NCBI GenBank assembly: GCA_037139195.1
Contig: JBAXGW010000033.1
Coordinates: forward strand, 1 to 46,832
Reading direction: 5' to 3'
Length of the DNA stretch: 46,832 bases
DNA from: JBAXGW01 sp037139195
GTDB taxonomy: Bacteria > Bacteroidota > Bacteroidia > Bacteroidales > JAHJDW01
In this document: positions 25,041-31,878 of the stretch, piece after piece
Layout of the letters: each line of letters starts with the position of its first letter
Position numbering within the stretch: the stretch's first letter is position 1
The notes under the pieces: model-generated
The model's input: only the letters and a program-made list of their open reading frames with translations
What the model was told of the DNA's origin: nothing
Databases searched by the model: none
Made by a program: the position numbers and the translations under genes

Positions 25041-25044
25041 CATT

Positions 25045-26583
25045 ATGGCAAATAACGAAGATAAATTTAAAAGCATCGTTTCCCATGCTAAGGAGTATGG
25101 GTTTGTATTTCCTTCTAGCGAAATTTACGATGGACTTAGCGCCGTATACGATTACGGTCAATTAGGCGTTGAACTAAAAAATAACATAAAAAACTATTGG
25201 TGGAAATCGATGGTGCAATTTCATGAAAATATTGTGGGTATCGATTCTGCAATTTTCATGCATCCAACCATTTGGAAAGCTTCGGGGCACGTTGATGCTT
25301 TCAACGATCCATTGATTGACAATAAAGACTCGAAAAAACGCTACCGTGCCGATGTATTGGTAGAAGACCATATTGCAAAAATTGAAGGTAAAATTGAAAA
25401 GGAAGTTGAAAAAGCTGCAAAACGCTTTGGTGAAACCTTCGATAAGGATATGTATATTGCTACAAATCCACGCGTTAAAGAATATGCAGATAAAATTGCA
25501 GAAATAAGAGCGCGCTTTTTCCCAGCACTTGAAAGAAATGATTTAGACGAAGTAAAAAAAGTAATCGAAGACCTTGAAATAGTTTGTCCTATTTCTGGAA
25601 CTCGCAATTGGACTGAAGTTCGTCAGTTTAATTTGATGTTTTCTACTCAAATGGGTTCGCTTAGCGAAGGTTCTACAGATTTATATCTACGACCAGAAAC
25701 GGCTCAAGGTATTTTTGTTAACTACATCAACGTTCAGAAAACGGGAAGAATGAAAATACCATTTGGAATAGCCCAAATAGGAAAAGCTTTCCGTAACGAA
25801 ATTGTTGCTCGTCAGTTTATTTTCCGCATGCGCGAATTTGAACAAATGGAAATGCAGTATTTTGTTCGTCCTGGTGAAGAAATGAAATGGTACGAATACT
25901 GGAAAGAACACCGTATGAAATGGCATTTGGCTCTTGGAATTTCTAACGAAAACTATCGTTTCCACGATCATGATAAATTAGCTCACTATGCAAACGCTGC
26001 TGCTGATATCGAATTTAATTTTCCATTCGGGTTTAAAGAATTAGAAGGCATTCATTCTCGTACTGATTTCGATTTAACCGCTCATCAAAACTTTTCTAGC
26101 AAAAAACTTCAATACTTCGATCCAGAATTGAACGAAAGCTATGTTCCTTATGTTGTTGAAACCTCAATTGGTGTTGATAGAATGTTCTTAGCAATACTTA
26201 GTAATTCGTATGTTGAGGAAAAATTAGAAGATGGTTCAGAACGCGTTGTTTTAAGAATTCCTCCAGTTCTTGCTCCAATAAAAGCGGCAATTTTTCCATT
26301 AATTAAAAAAGATGGTTTGCCCGAAAAAGCAAGAGAAATTATGGACGAATTGATGTTTGATTTCATGTGTCAATACGATGATAAAGATGCAATTGGTAGA
26401 AGATATCGCCGTCAGGATGCTATTGGAACTCCTTATTGTATTACAGTTGACCATCAAACCCTTGAAGATAATATGGTAACAATACGTGAGCGCGATAGCA
26501 TGACTCAAGAACGTGTATTGATAAGTGATTTAAAAAGTATTATCGACAAAAAAGTTAGTATCAAAAATCTTATCCGAAAATAA
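25045..26583 (+). CDS. glyS: Glycyl-tRNA synthetase, single-chain type
   Basis: This class II synthetase charges tRNA(Gly). The 512-residue protein is the eukaryote/archaea-like homodimeric type, not the bacterial alpha2beta2 type. It has GFVFPSSEIYDGLSAVYDYGQLG at the N-terminus, motif 2-like GKAFRNEI and FIFRMREFEQMEMQYF, motif 3 ETSIGVDRMFLAIL, and an anticodon-binding domain with RYRRQDAIGTPYCITVD. Length is slightly above bacterial norm because of the inserted region at 110-170. It ends with a strong terminator 22 bp after the stop. Confidence 0.96.
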   Translation: MANNEDKFKSIVSHAKEYGFVFPSSEIYDGLSAVYDYGQLGVELKNNIKNYWWKSMVQFHENIVGIDSAIFMHPTIWKASGHVDAFNDPLIDNKDSKKRYRADVLVEDHIAKIEGKIEKEVEKAAKRFGETFDKDMYIATNPRVKEYADKIAEIRARFFPALERNDLDEVKKVIEDLEIVCPISGTRNWTEVRQFNLMFSTQMGSLSEGSTDLYLRPETAQGIFVNYINVQKTGRMKIPFGIAQIGKAFRNEIVARQFIFRMREFEQMEMQYFVRPGEEMKWYEYWKEHRMKWHLALGISNENYRFHDHDKLAHYANAAADIEFNFPFGFKELEGIHSRTDFDLTAHQNFSSKKLQYFDPELNESYVPYVVETSIGVDRMFLAILSNSYVEEKLEDGSERVVLRIPPVLAPIKAAIFPLIKKDGLPEKAREIMDELMFDFMCQYDDKDAIGRRYRRQDAIGTPYCITVDHQTLEDNMVTIRERDSMTQERVLISDLKSIIDKKVSIKNLIRK

Positions 26584-26605
26584 ATTTTAATAATACTACG
26601 ATATA

Positions 26606-26639
26606 GCTGGACTTTCAATTTGTGAGTCCAGCTTTTTTT
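26606..26639 (+). terminator. Intrinsic terminator of glyS
   Basis: GCTGGACT (26606-26613) pairs with AGTCCAGC (26625-26632) over an 11-base loop and is followed by seven T. The T run ends two bases before the ATG of the DUF454 gene. Confidence 0.93.
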
Positions 26640-26641
26640 AA

Positions 26642-27037
26642 ATGGAAATACCAGAAAAACCAAGCAAACCTAAATCTATCCAAATCCTGCTAGTTATAGC
26701 AGGAAGTATTTCGCTTGCGTTAGGTATTATTGGAATTTTTTTACCCTTATTACCAACCACACCCTTTTTATTGCTATCAGCTATTTGTTATTTAAATGGT
26801 TCAAAAAAAATGTATTTGTGGCTTATAAATAATAAATATTTTGGCAAGTATATAAAAGATTATCAAGAGAAAAGGGGTGTTAAGCTAAAGATGAAAATTT
26901 TTGCTATTTTGCTATTATGGATTACAATATTGAATTGTATTGTCTTTTTAATTATTAGTTCACTTGTTAATATGTTGTTGATAACAATAGCATTAGCAGT
27001 TTCAGCATATATAATAAAGCTGAAAACCGTAGAATAA
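26642..27037 (+). CDS. DUF454 (YbaN-like) inner-membrane protein
   Basis: This 131-residue protein has the YbaN/DUF454 pattern: a first helix (about 13-32) and the signature LGIIGIFLPLLPTTPFLLLSAICYLNGS, followed by WLINNKYFGKYIKDYQEKRG and two more helices (about 83-127). The function is unknown. Its ATG is only 2 bp from the T tract of the glyS terminator, so it must depend on terminator read-through or on a promoter inside the glyS 3' end. Confidence 0.85.
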   Translation: MEIPEKPSKPKSIQILLVIAGSISLALGIIGIFLPLLPTTPFLLLSAICYLNGSKKMYLWLINNKYFGKYIKDYQEKRGVKLKMKIFAILLLWITILNCIVFLIISSLVNMLLITIALAVSAYIIKLKTVE

Positions 27038-27140
27038 AATTAAAATATTCGACTTTTTTGAATTAATATTTTATTTTTCATGCAACCTTTAAATAAAAGT
27101 TTAAGTCTTATTAACAGAACCAACTTAAAAATAAGGTATT

Positions 27141-28313
27141 ATGAAAAAATTTACATTATCACTAAAATTTGCATTTTGTTTATTATCATTATCACTAATA
27201 AACATAAATAAAGCCGATGCACAAAATTGCGATCAGGCACTTCCATTTACAACGGGAAATACGTATACTTTTCCTGCTGCAACAAATGTTCCAACACAAA
27301 CAAATTTAGGAATTGACTATGGATGTTTAATGACAGCACCAAATCCTGTTTGGTATTATGCAAAAATAGATCAGCCAGGCGATTTAATTATTTTTATTAC
27401 AAGCGATGCTGGTGAAGATATTGATTTTATCACTTGGGGTCCATTTCCAACATTAGATAGCGTATGTAATATGCTTACTGGCAATGGTGGACCATATCCT
27501 AACAATGATGAAGGAATGACTAACGACACATTGCCAAATCCTGCATACCCAGCTGGAAAAATAACTGATTGTAGCTATTCACCAAGGTCTAATGAGTTTT
27601 TGCACATAATGAATGCGCAGGCTGGTGATTTTTATATGATTTGCATTACAAATTTTTCAAACGCTAATCATAATATTACTTTTAACCAGGTTAATAGTGC
27701 ATCTGGTATTGCTGGACTAAGTTTTGGAACGCTTTTAACTTCAATTGTTGATGCTGGTACTTGTTCTATGCAATCATTAAATGCTGCTCCCGAACAATGT
27801 AATGCTGTTACAAATACGCATACTGTAATTGGAACCTTAGAATTTTTAAATGCACCACCAACAGGAACGCTTACAGTAAAAAGTGGAAATTCTTCGCAAG
27901 TATTTAATGCTCCATTTTCAAGCCCAATTCAATATCAATTAACAGGAAACGTAAGCGATGGATTATCACATCTAGTAACTGCAAGTTTCTCTGATGCAAT
28001 GCCAGTTATTAATTCTAATTACACATCACCTCAGCCATGTAATGCAAATTCTATTAATGAAAACAATAATCTTTCAAATTATATATGTGCACCCAATCCA
28101 GCAAGCAACAATGTAAATATCAGTTCATCATCAAATAATATTATCGAAAGCATTGAAGTATATGATATTTATGGCAGACAAGTTCTCAAATTAGAACAAT
28201 TAAACAAATCAACATATCAATTAGACATTTCTTCATTAAACAGAGGCAAATACATTGTAAATATTAAAGATGCCAAACAAATTAATCGATTGTATTTTGA
28301 TAAAGTAGAATAA
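27141..28313 (+). CDS. Secreted T9SS cargo protein (type A sorting domain)
   Basis: This 390-residue protein has a signal peptide (1-27, ends KADAQ). The N-terminal domain (about 28-185) starts CDQALPFTTGNTYTFPA and contains GEDIDFITWGPF and FYMICITNFS; it is widespread in Bacteroidota secreted proteins and resembles a jelly roll with conserved Cys and Trp. A second beta domain lies at about 200-305. The type A T9SS C-terminal signal (about 315-390) has CAPNPASNNVNISSS and EVYDIYGRQVLKLE. Its function outside the cell is unknown. Confidence 0.83.
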   Translation: MKKFTLSLKFAFCLLSLSLININKADAQNCDQALPFTTGNTYTFPAATNVPTQTNLGIDYGCLMTAPNPVWYYAKIDQPGDLIIFITSDAGEDIDFITWGPFPTLDSVCNMLTGNGGPYPNNDEGMTNDTLPNPAYPAGKITDCSYSPRSNEFLHIMNAQAGDFYMICITNFSNANHNITFNQVNSASGIAGLSFGTLLTSIVDAGTCSMQSLNAAPEQCNAVTNTHTVIGTLEFLNAPPTGTLTVKSGNSSQVFNAPFSSPIQYQLTGNVSDGLSHLVTASFSDAMPVINSNYTSPQPCNANSINENNNLSNYICAPNPASNNVNISSSSNNIIESIEVYDIYGRQVLKLEQLNKSTYQLDISSLNRGKYIVNIKDAKQINRLYFDKVE

Positions 28314-28357
28314 CATCGATGCAAATTAACATCGGGGCTGTACTTGCCTAAAATAGT

Positions 28358-28440
28358 GGAGTTGTTTAAAAAAATCTAAATATGAGTAGCATTATCATAG
28401 CTTACTATCGTTTAGTCTTTTTAAACAGCTCCAATTTTTT
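28358..28440 (+). terminator. Long-loop terminator after the T9SS cargo gene
   Basis: GGAGTTGTTTAAAAA (28358-28372) pairs with TTTTTAAACAGCTCC (28418-28432) with one G-U pair. The 45-base loop contains further short stems (CTAAA/TTTAG and AGTAGC/GCTTACT). AATTTTTT follows. It lies between the convergent cargo gene and the GldL/GldM-like operon. Confidence 0.7.
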
Positions 28441-28494
28441 ATATAAACAAAATTGTTAAAATGAAATCAAATTCTTTTAACTCTTCTCAATACT

Positions 28495-29517
28495 TTAATT
28501 TATTTTAACAGCCTGAATTGCTTCCGATTCAGCAATACGCATATCCATTTCTAAACTAGTTAGTTTGTAAATTGTTGAAATTAACATTGAACCATAAAAT
28601 TCGCTTATTTCCCAGGTTTCTGTATTATTTGTATATTTATTTTTACGCCCTTGTGTATTAAGCAATTTAGAGATTCTATCTTTTGCTAGCTGATCATTGC
28701 CAACAATTAATAGCAATTGCGATTTAAATTCATCAATTTTATTTTTTAATTCGCTCGCTTTTGCACCTTTGCCCATTATTTGGTCAGTGCCAATCATAAT
28801 ATTTGTAGGAATATCATAATTATCTTTCGTATTTAAAAAAAGAGCTGGAATAGTATCTGCTATTTTAGGATCAATTTTTTCAGTACTAGCAATTAAATCA
28901 GTTTTTAATTTATGAATATAACCAGTAATGCCAGATGAAAGGAGGTTAATACGTTCTAAATATTCTTTATTTCTTATGTTTAGGCTATCAGATGCACTTA
29001 ATTCTGAATTATTTTTAAATTCAAACGCTTGTTTCGTATTCTCAATTTGTTCAATATTCACTGTAAAAGCATTCAGAATGTCTTTACTAACATTAAGTGA
29101 AAGCAAAGCGCTAAATAATGAATAATAAACCAAAAGAAACATTACGCCAATTAAATTTGACGGATTTTCAACTTTTAGCTTTCGTTGATGATAATTAAAA
29201 ACTGGCAAAAACAATATTATTGGCAATGGCAAACTTATTACCAAAAGTGGTCCAGCACCTGGCCAATGCATCATTTTAAACAAAACGCTTAAAACAAATA
29301 TAAATGCACAAAAATATCCTACAATGTACAACGAAAGTGATTTTCGTTCGGCTTTATAACTATTGACAAATGCAGCAGGCAAAACAACAAATGCAAATGT
29401 AAGCATTCCTACTCCTAAAAGTATTCCAGCACCTGGCCAATGCATAACTTTAAATAAGCCTCCAATTACTATAATATTAAGGCATATTACTCCTGATATA
29501 TATATTAACTTTTTCAT
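28495..29517 (-). CDS. GldL-GldM hybrid membrane protein, two GldL-like hairpins
   Basis: This 340-residue protein has two copies of the GldL motif: FKVMHWPGAG (22-31) and FKMMHWPGAG (80-89), each between two transmembrane helices. Residues about 118-340 resemble the start of GldM: one helix ending ALLSLNVSKDILNAF, then a periplasmic D1-like domain with DNYDIPTNIMIG, KGAKASELKNKIDEFK and, at the end, WEISEFYGSMLIS. GldM domains D2-D4 are absent. At the position of the GldL channel glutamate there are Phe41 and Pro99; at the position of the GldM arginine, Gly124. It lies 24 bp after the larger paralogue, in one operon. The family is recognised; the role is unknown. Confidence 0.8.
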   Translation of the reverse strand: MKKLIYISGVICLNIIVIGGLFKVMHWPGAGILLGVGMLTFAFVVLPAAFVNSYKAERKSLSLYIVGYFCAFIFVLSVLFKMMHWPGAGPLLVISLPLPIILFLPVFNYHQRKLKVENPSNLIGVMFLLVYYSLFSALLSLNVSKDILNAFTVNIEQIENTKQAFEFKNNSELSASDSLNIRNKEYLERINLLSSGITGYIHKLKTDLIASTEKIDPKIADTIPALFLNTKDNYDIPTNIMIGTDQIMGKGAKASELKNKIDEFKSQLLLIVGNDQLAKDRISKLLNTQGRKNKYTNNTETWEISEFYGSMLISTIYKLTSLEMDMRIAESEAIQAVKIN

Positions 29518-29541
29518 ATTTTTATATTTCTAGGGTTAAAA

Positions 29542-31059
29542 CTATTTGGATTTATTTTCGACAACAATTTTTTTACTATTTTTCAATTTTTTAGAATCGG
29601 TCAGCTCTCTGATGGCCTCAGATTCTGCTAGCCTCACATTCATCTCAATATTTGATAAAATATCAATCGCAGAAATAGAAATGATATAATAAAAGTTATT
29701 CATTTCCCAAGTAGCCTTTGCCCCCAATTTAGGATTGTATTTATCACTAACATCAAATAGTTTATTTATAAGTGTTGTTCGTGATTCATTCGCTTTGAAA
29801 ACATCTGATAAAAGTGTTTTATAATTTTCAATTTTCTTTTTTATTTCGTTTGCTTTACCACCTTCACCAGTTATTCTATTAGGTCCAATCATGACGTAAG
29901 TTGAATAATCATAATTGTCCTTGCCTCCTAAAAAATCAAGGTTTTTAATAATAGTGTCGGCATAAGCTCTGTCCATACCGTCCACTTTTGCTATTATATC
30001 AAGCTTGGTATCTTTAATCAAATAGCACAATTTATCGGATTCTTTTTGAATTAAAGAGAGTTTTTCGTTTACGTCTTTATTTGTATTCATAGAATCGCTT
30101 AAAACTAATTGATAGCATTTTTTGTTATTGTCTTCGATATTTGAAATTGCGCTAATAGTTCTATTTACTGGAGGAATAAATTGACCCAAAACATTTCTGG
30201 AAACATTCATTGATAGAATATTATTGAATAAAGTAAAGAACAATAAGCCAATGCTTAAAAACAAGAAACTTCCTTCAATTGATTTGCTGTCTTTATATTT
30301 TAAGTAAGAATAGAAAGGGAAGAAGAAACAAACCAGAAGCACAGTTCCAAATACTAACATAGGACCAGCGCCAGGCCAATGCATAATTTTAAATAAATCG
30401 CCAATTAAGCAAATAGTAAAAGAAATAACTCCAATAATATAAGCAATTTTCATTGGTTTTTGGTCATTAGTTTTAAGTAGTGAATAAAGCAATGTTGGCA
30501 TAAACACGCAAGCGAAAAAGCTATAGCCAAATACTAGCATAGGACCAGCACCTGGCCAATGCATAATTTTAAATAAAAAGCCTGCCATTACTATTACACC
30601 ACCAATCAAACCAGAAATGTACAGTAATAAAGGGCTCTTTAGTTTAGATTCTTTTCTCATAACCCATAAAGCAGTGGGCAAAAATAATATGGATAGAAAG
30701 AAAAACCCAAATACTAATAAAGGACCAGCACCTGGCCAATGCATAATTTTAAATAATGCTCCAAAGGCTAACATGCCCATCGAAATCATTCCAGAAGTTT
30801 TCATTGTTCTTTTCATAAAGCGGTATTTTTTATCAATTAATAATAAGGTGTTTTCCTGCACTTTTCGCAGGCTTTTAACACCAACGGATTGGTTGATTTT
30901 GTTGAACGCTTCTTCAAAGTTGTAACCACGTCTGATTTCAGCTTCTATTTCACAACATAGATGGTCGATCAAATCATCTTTAAGGTGCGAAAAGGTTATC
31001 TCTGCGCTATTAACCTCAGAAATAACAAAATTGATTTGTTCATTTGTTAAACAGTTCAT
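29542..31059 (-). CDS. HAAS-GldL-GldM hybrid membrane protein, three GldL-like hairpins
   Basis: This 505-residue protein starts with a soluble helical domain (about 1-78, DDLIDHLCCEIEAEIRRGYNF) like the HAAS/DUF1700 domain that often accompanies PadR regulators. Three GldL-type hairpins follow, with FKIMHWPGAG at 103-112, 163-172 and 223-232, exactly 60 residues apart. From about 262 there is a GldM-like helix (NILSMNVSRNVLGQF) and a D1-like periplasmic domain with DNYDYSTYVMIG, ANEIKKKIENYK and FDVSDKYNPKLG. The channel glutamate of GldL is Leu122, Phe182 and Leu242; the GldM arginine position is Phe267. It is the first structural gene behind padR. Confidence 0.82.
   Translation of the reverse strand: MNCLTNEQINFVISEVNSAEITFSHLKDDLIDHLCCEIEAEIRRGYNFEEAFNKINQSVGVKSLRKVQENTLLLIDKKYRFMKRTMKTSGMISMGMLAFGALFKIMHWPGAGPLLVFGFFFLSILFLPTALWVMRKESKLKSPLLLYISGLIGGVIVMAGFLFKIMHWPGAGPMLVFGYSFFACVFMPTLLYSLLKTNDQKPMKIAYIIGVISFTICLIGDLFKIMHWPGAGPMLVFGTVLLVCFFFPFYSYLKYKDSKSIEGSFLFLSIGLLFFTLFNNILSMNVSRNVLGQFIPPVNRTISAISNIEDNNKKCYQLVLSDSMNTNKDVNEKLSLIQKESDKLCYLIKDTKLDIIAKVDGMDRAYADTIIKNLDFLGGKDNYDYSTYVMIGPNRITGEGGKANEIKKKIENYKTLLSDVFKANESRTTLINKLFDVSDKYNPKLGAKATWEMNNFYYIISISAIDILSNIEMNVRLAESEAIRELTDSKKLKNSKKIVVENKSK
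30347..30756 (-). repeat. 180-bp-period repeats encoding FKIMHWPGAG
   Basis: Segments at 30347-30396, 30527-30576 and 30707-30756 share about 45 of 50 bases. The core ACCTGGCCAATGCATAATTT (one copy has CAGG for CTGG) recurs at exactly 180-bp spacing inside one gene. Related cores occur at 29252 and 29426 in the next gene (174 bp apart). The surrounding hairpin sequences are far less alike, so the motif is either under strict selection at DNA level or is homogenised. Confidence 0.9.
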
Positions 31060-31116
31060 ATTGAATTCTTTACTGTATATTAAAGCCGCAAACTATTTGT
31101 TCATTCTGTTGATAGA

Positions 31117-31166
31117 CTTCGGCTTCGCTCAGCAACCACTGCTCAGTCTGCGGTCACTCCGAGCAT
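31117..31166. repeat. Dispersed imperfect hairpin repeat (copy 2)
   Basis: CTTCGGCTTCGCTCAGCAAC, then ACTGC, TCAG, TCTGCGGT and CACTCCGAG closely follow copy 1 at 3243-3300. The inner stem is ACTGC with GCGGT. It lies in the 135-bp spacer between padR and the GldL/GldM-like genes and could lower read-through or shape mRNA stability. Confidence 0.7.
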
Positions 31167-31194
31167 AAATCTAAGTGTATTATAAATTTCTTTT

Positions 31195-31554
31195 TTAAAA
31201 TGATGGAATAAGACAAGGCGATAAACTTAAACCTGGTTTTAACAAAGTTTGAATCATTTCGGCAAACTCTCGTAATTCTTCCATTTTCTCTTGGGCAACG
31301 GTTTTGCCTTGAGGTGTGAGTTTGTAATAAATTCTATTTCTATTGTTAATAACAACAGATTCGGTAATAAGTGTGCCTTCGCTTTCTAATTTATGTAGAA
31401 TAGGATAGAGTGCACCAAAAGTAAGTTTTATTTCACCTTTGCTTATTTCTTCTACGCGTTGAGTAATTTCATACCCATACATTCGGCTATTTTCGGCTAA
31501 TAAGTTTAATACTATCGATTTTAATGAGCCTTTTAATAAATCTTTTGAAATCAT
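31195..31554 (-). CDS. PadR-family transcriptional regulator
   Basis: This 119-residue protein has the PadR winged helix: KGSLKSIVLNLLAE, YGYEITQRV, then the hallmark TFGALYPILHKLESEG and VINNRNRIYYKLTPQGK, followed by a short dimerisation helix (KMEELREFAEMIQTLL). PadR proteins usually repress their own operon and respond to ligands or membrane stress. Here it precedes a protein with a HAAS-like domain, the usual PadR partner, joined to GldL/GldM parts. A 12-bp palindrome lies 17 bp upstream of its ATG. Confidence 0.92.
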   Translation of the reverse strand: MISKDLLKGSLKSIVLNLLAENSRMYGYEITQRVEEISKGEIKLTFGALYPILHKLESEGTLITESVVINNRNRIYYKLTPQGKTVAQEKMEELREFAEMIQTLLKPGLSLSPCLIPSF

Positions 31555-31571
31555 GATATTTTTGTTTTTAT

Positions 31572-31583
31572 ATTACTAGTAAT
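31572..31583. promoter_or_regulatory. Possible PadR operator palindrome
   Basis: ATTACTAGTAAT is a perfect 12-bp palindrome between the -7 box of padR and its ATG. Further AT-rich dyads (TATATATGTTTCTTATATA) lie at about 31589-31607. A repressor bound here would block transcription. The role is inferred from position. Confidence 0.4.
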
Positions 31584-31608
31584 TTTATATATATGTTTCT
31601 TATATATG

Positions 31609-31640
31609 CAAATATATTACATAATTATCTGGAAAAGCAA
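31609..31640 (-). promoter_or_regulatory. Promoter of the padR-GldL/GldM operon
   Basis: On the minus strand TTG (31638-31640), 21 bp, then TATATTTG (31609-31616): a full Bacteroidota promoter match. The start would be near 31602, about 50 bp before the padR ATG. The spacer 31555-31878 (324 bp) holds this promoter, the palindrome and the cargo-gene terminator; otherwise it is AT-rich sequence without a gene. Confidence 0.65.
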
Positions 31641-31705
31641 GAAAAAATACATATATTTTTAAAAATAAATGCATCTACTTGATATTATGATATATATAAT
31701 ATAAA

Positions 31706-31735
31706 AAGCTTCTATACTAATTAGTATAGAAGCTT
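31706..31735 (-). terminator. Perfect palindromic terminator of the type B cargo gene
   Basis: A 30-nt perfect palindrome beginning AAGCTTCTATACTAA is followed on the minus strand by TTTTTATA. It would end transcription of the gene finishing at 31879. Confidence 0.8.
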
Positions 31736-31878
31736 ATATAGTTTAAACTGTTGTTAAAAATTTTCTGTAAGATGTTAACTTAGATTTATTCAGCTATCTA
31801 ATGCAATTTAGCTGAAACATTGTTAATTCCAATTATATTCTGATAACAATAATATAAAGCATAACTAGACATTTTGGA

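Noticed and set aside
31572..31735. Small RNA gene in the spacer between padR and the type B cargo gene
   Set aside because: The strong palindrome at 31706 is followed by a T tract on the minus strand and is explained as the terminator of the cargo gene.
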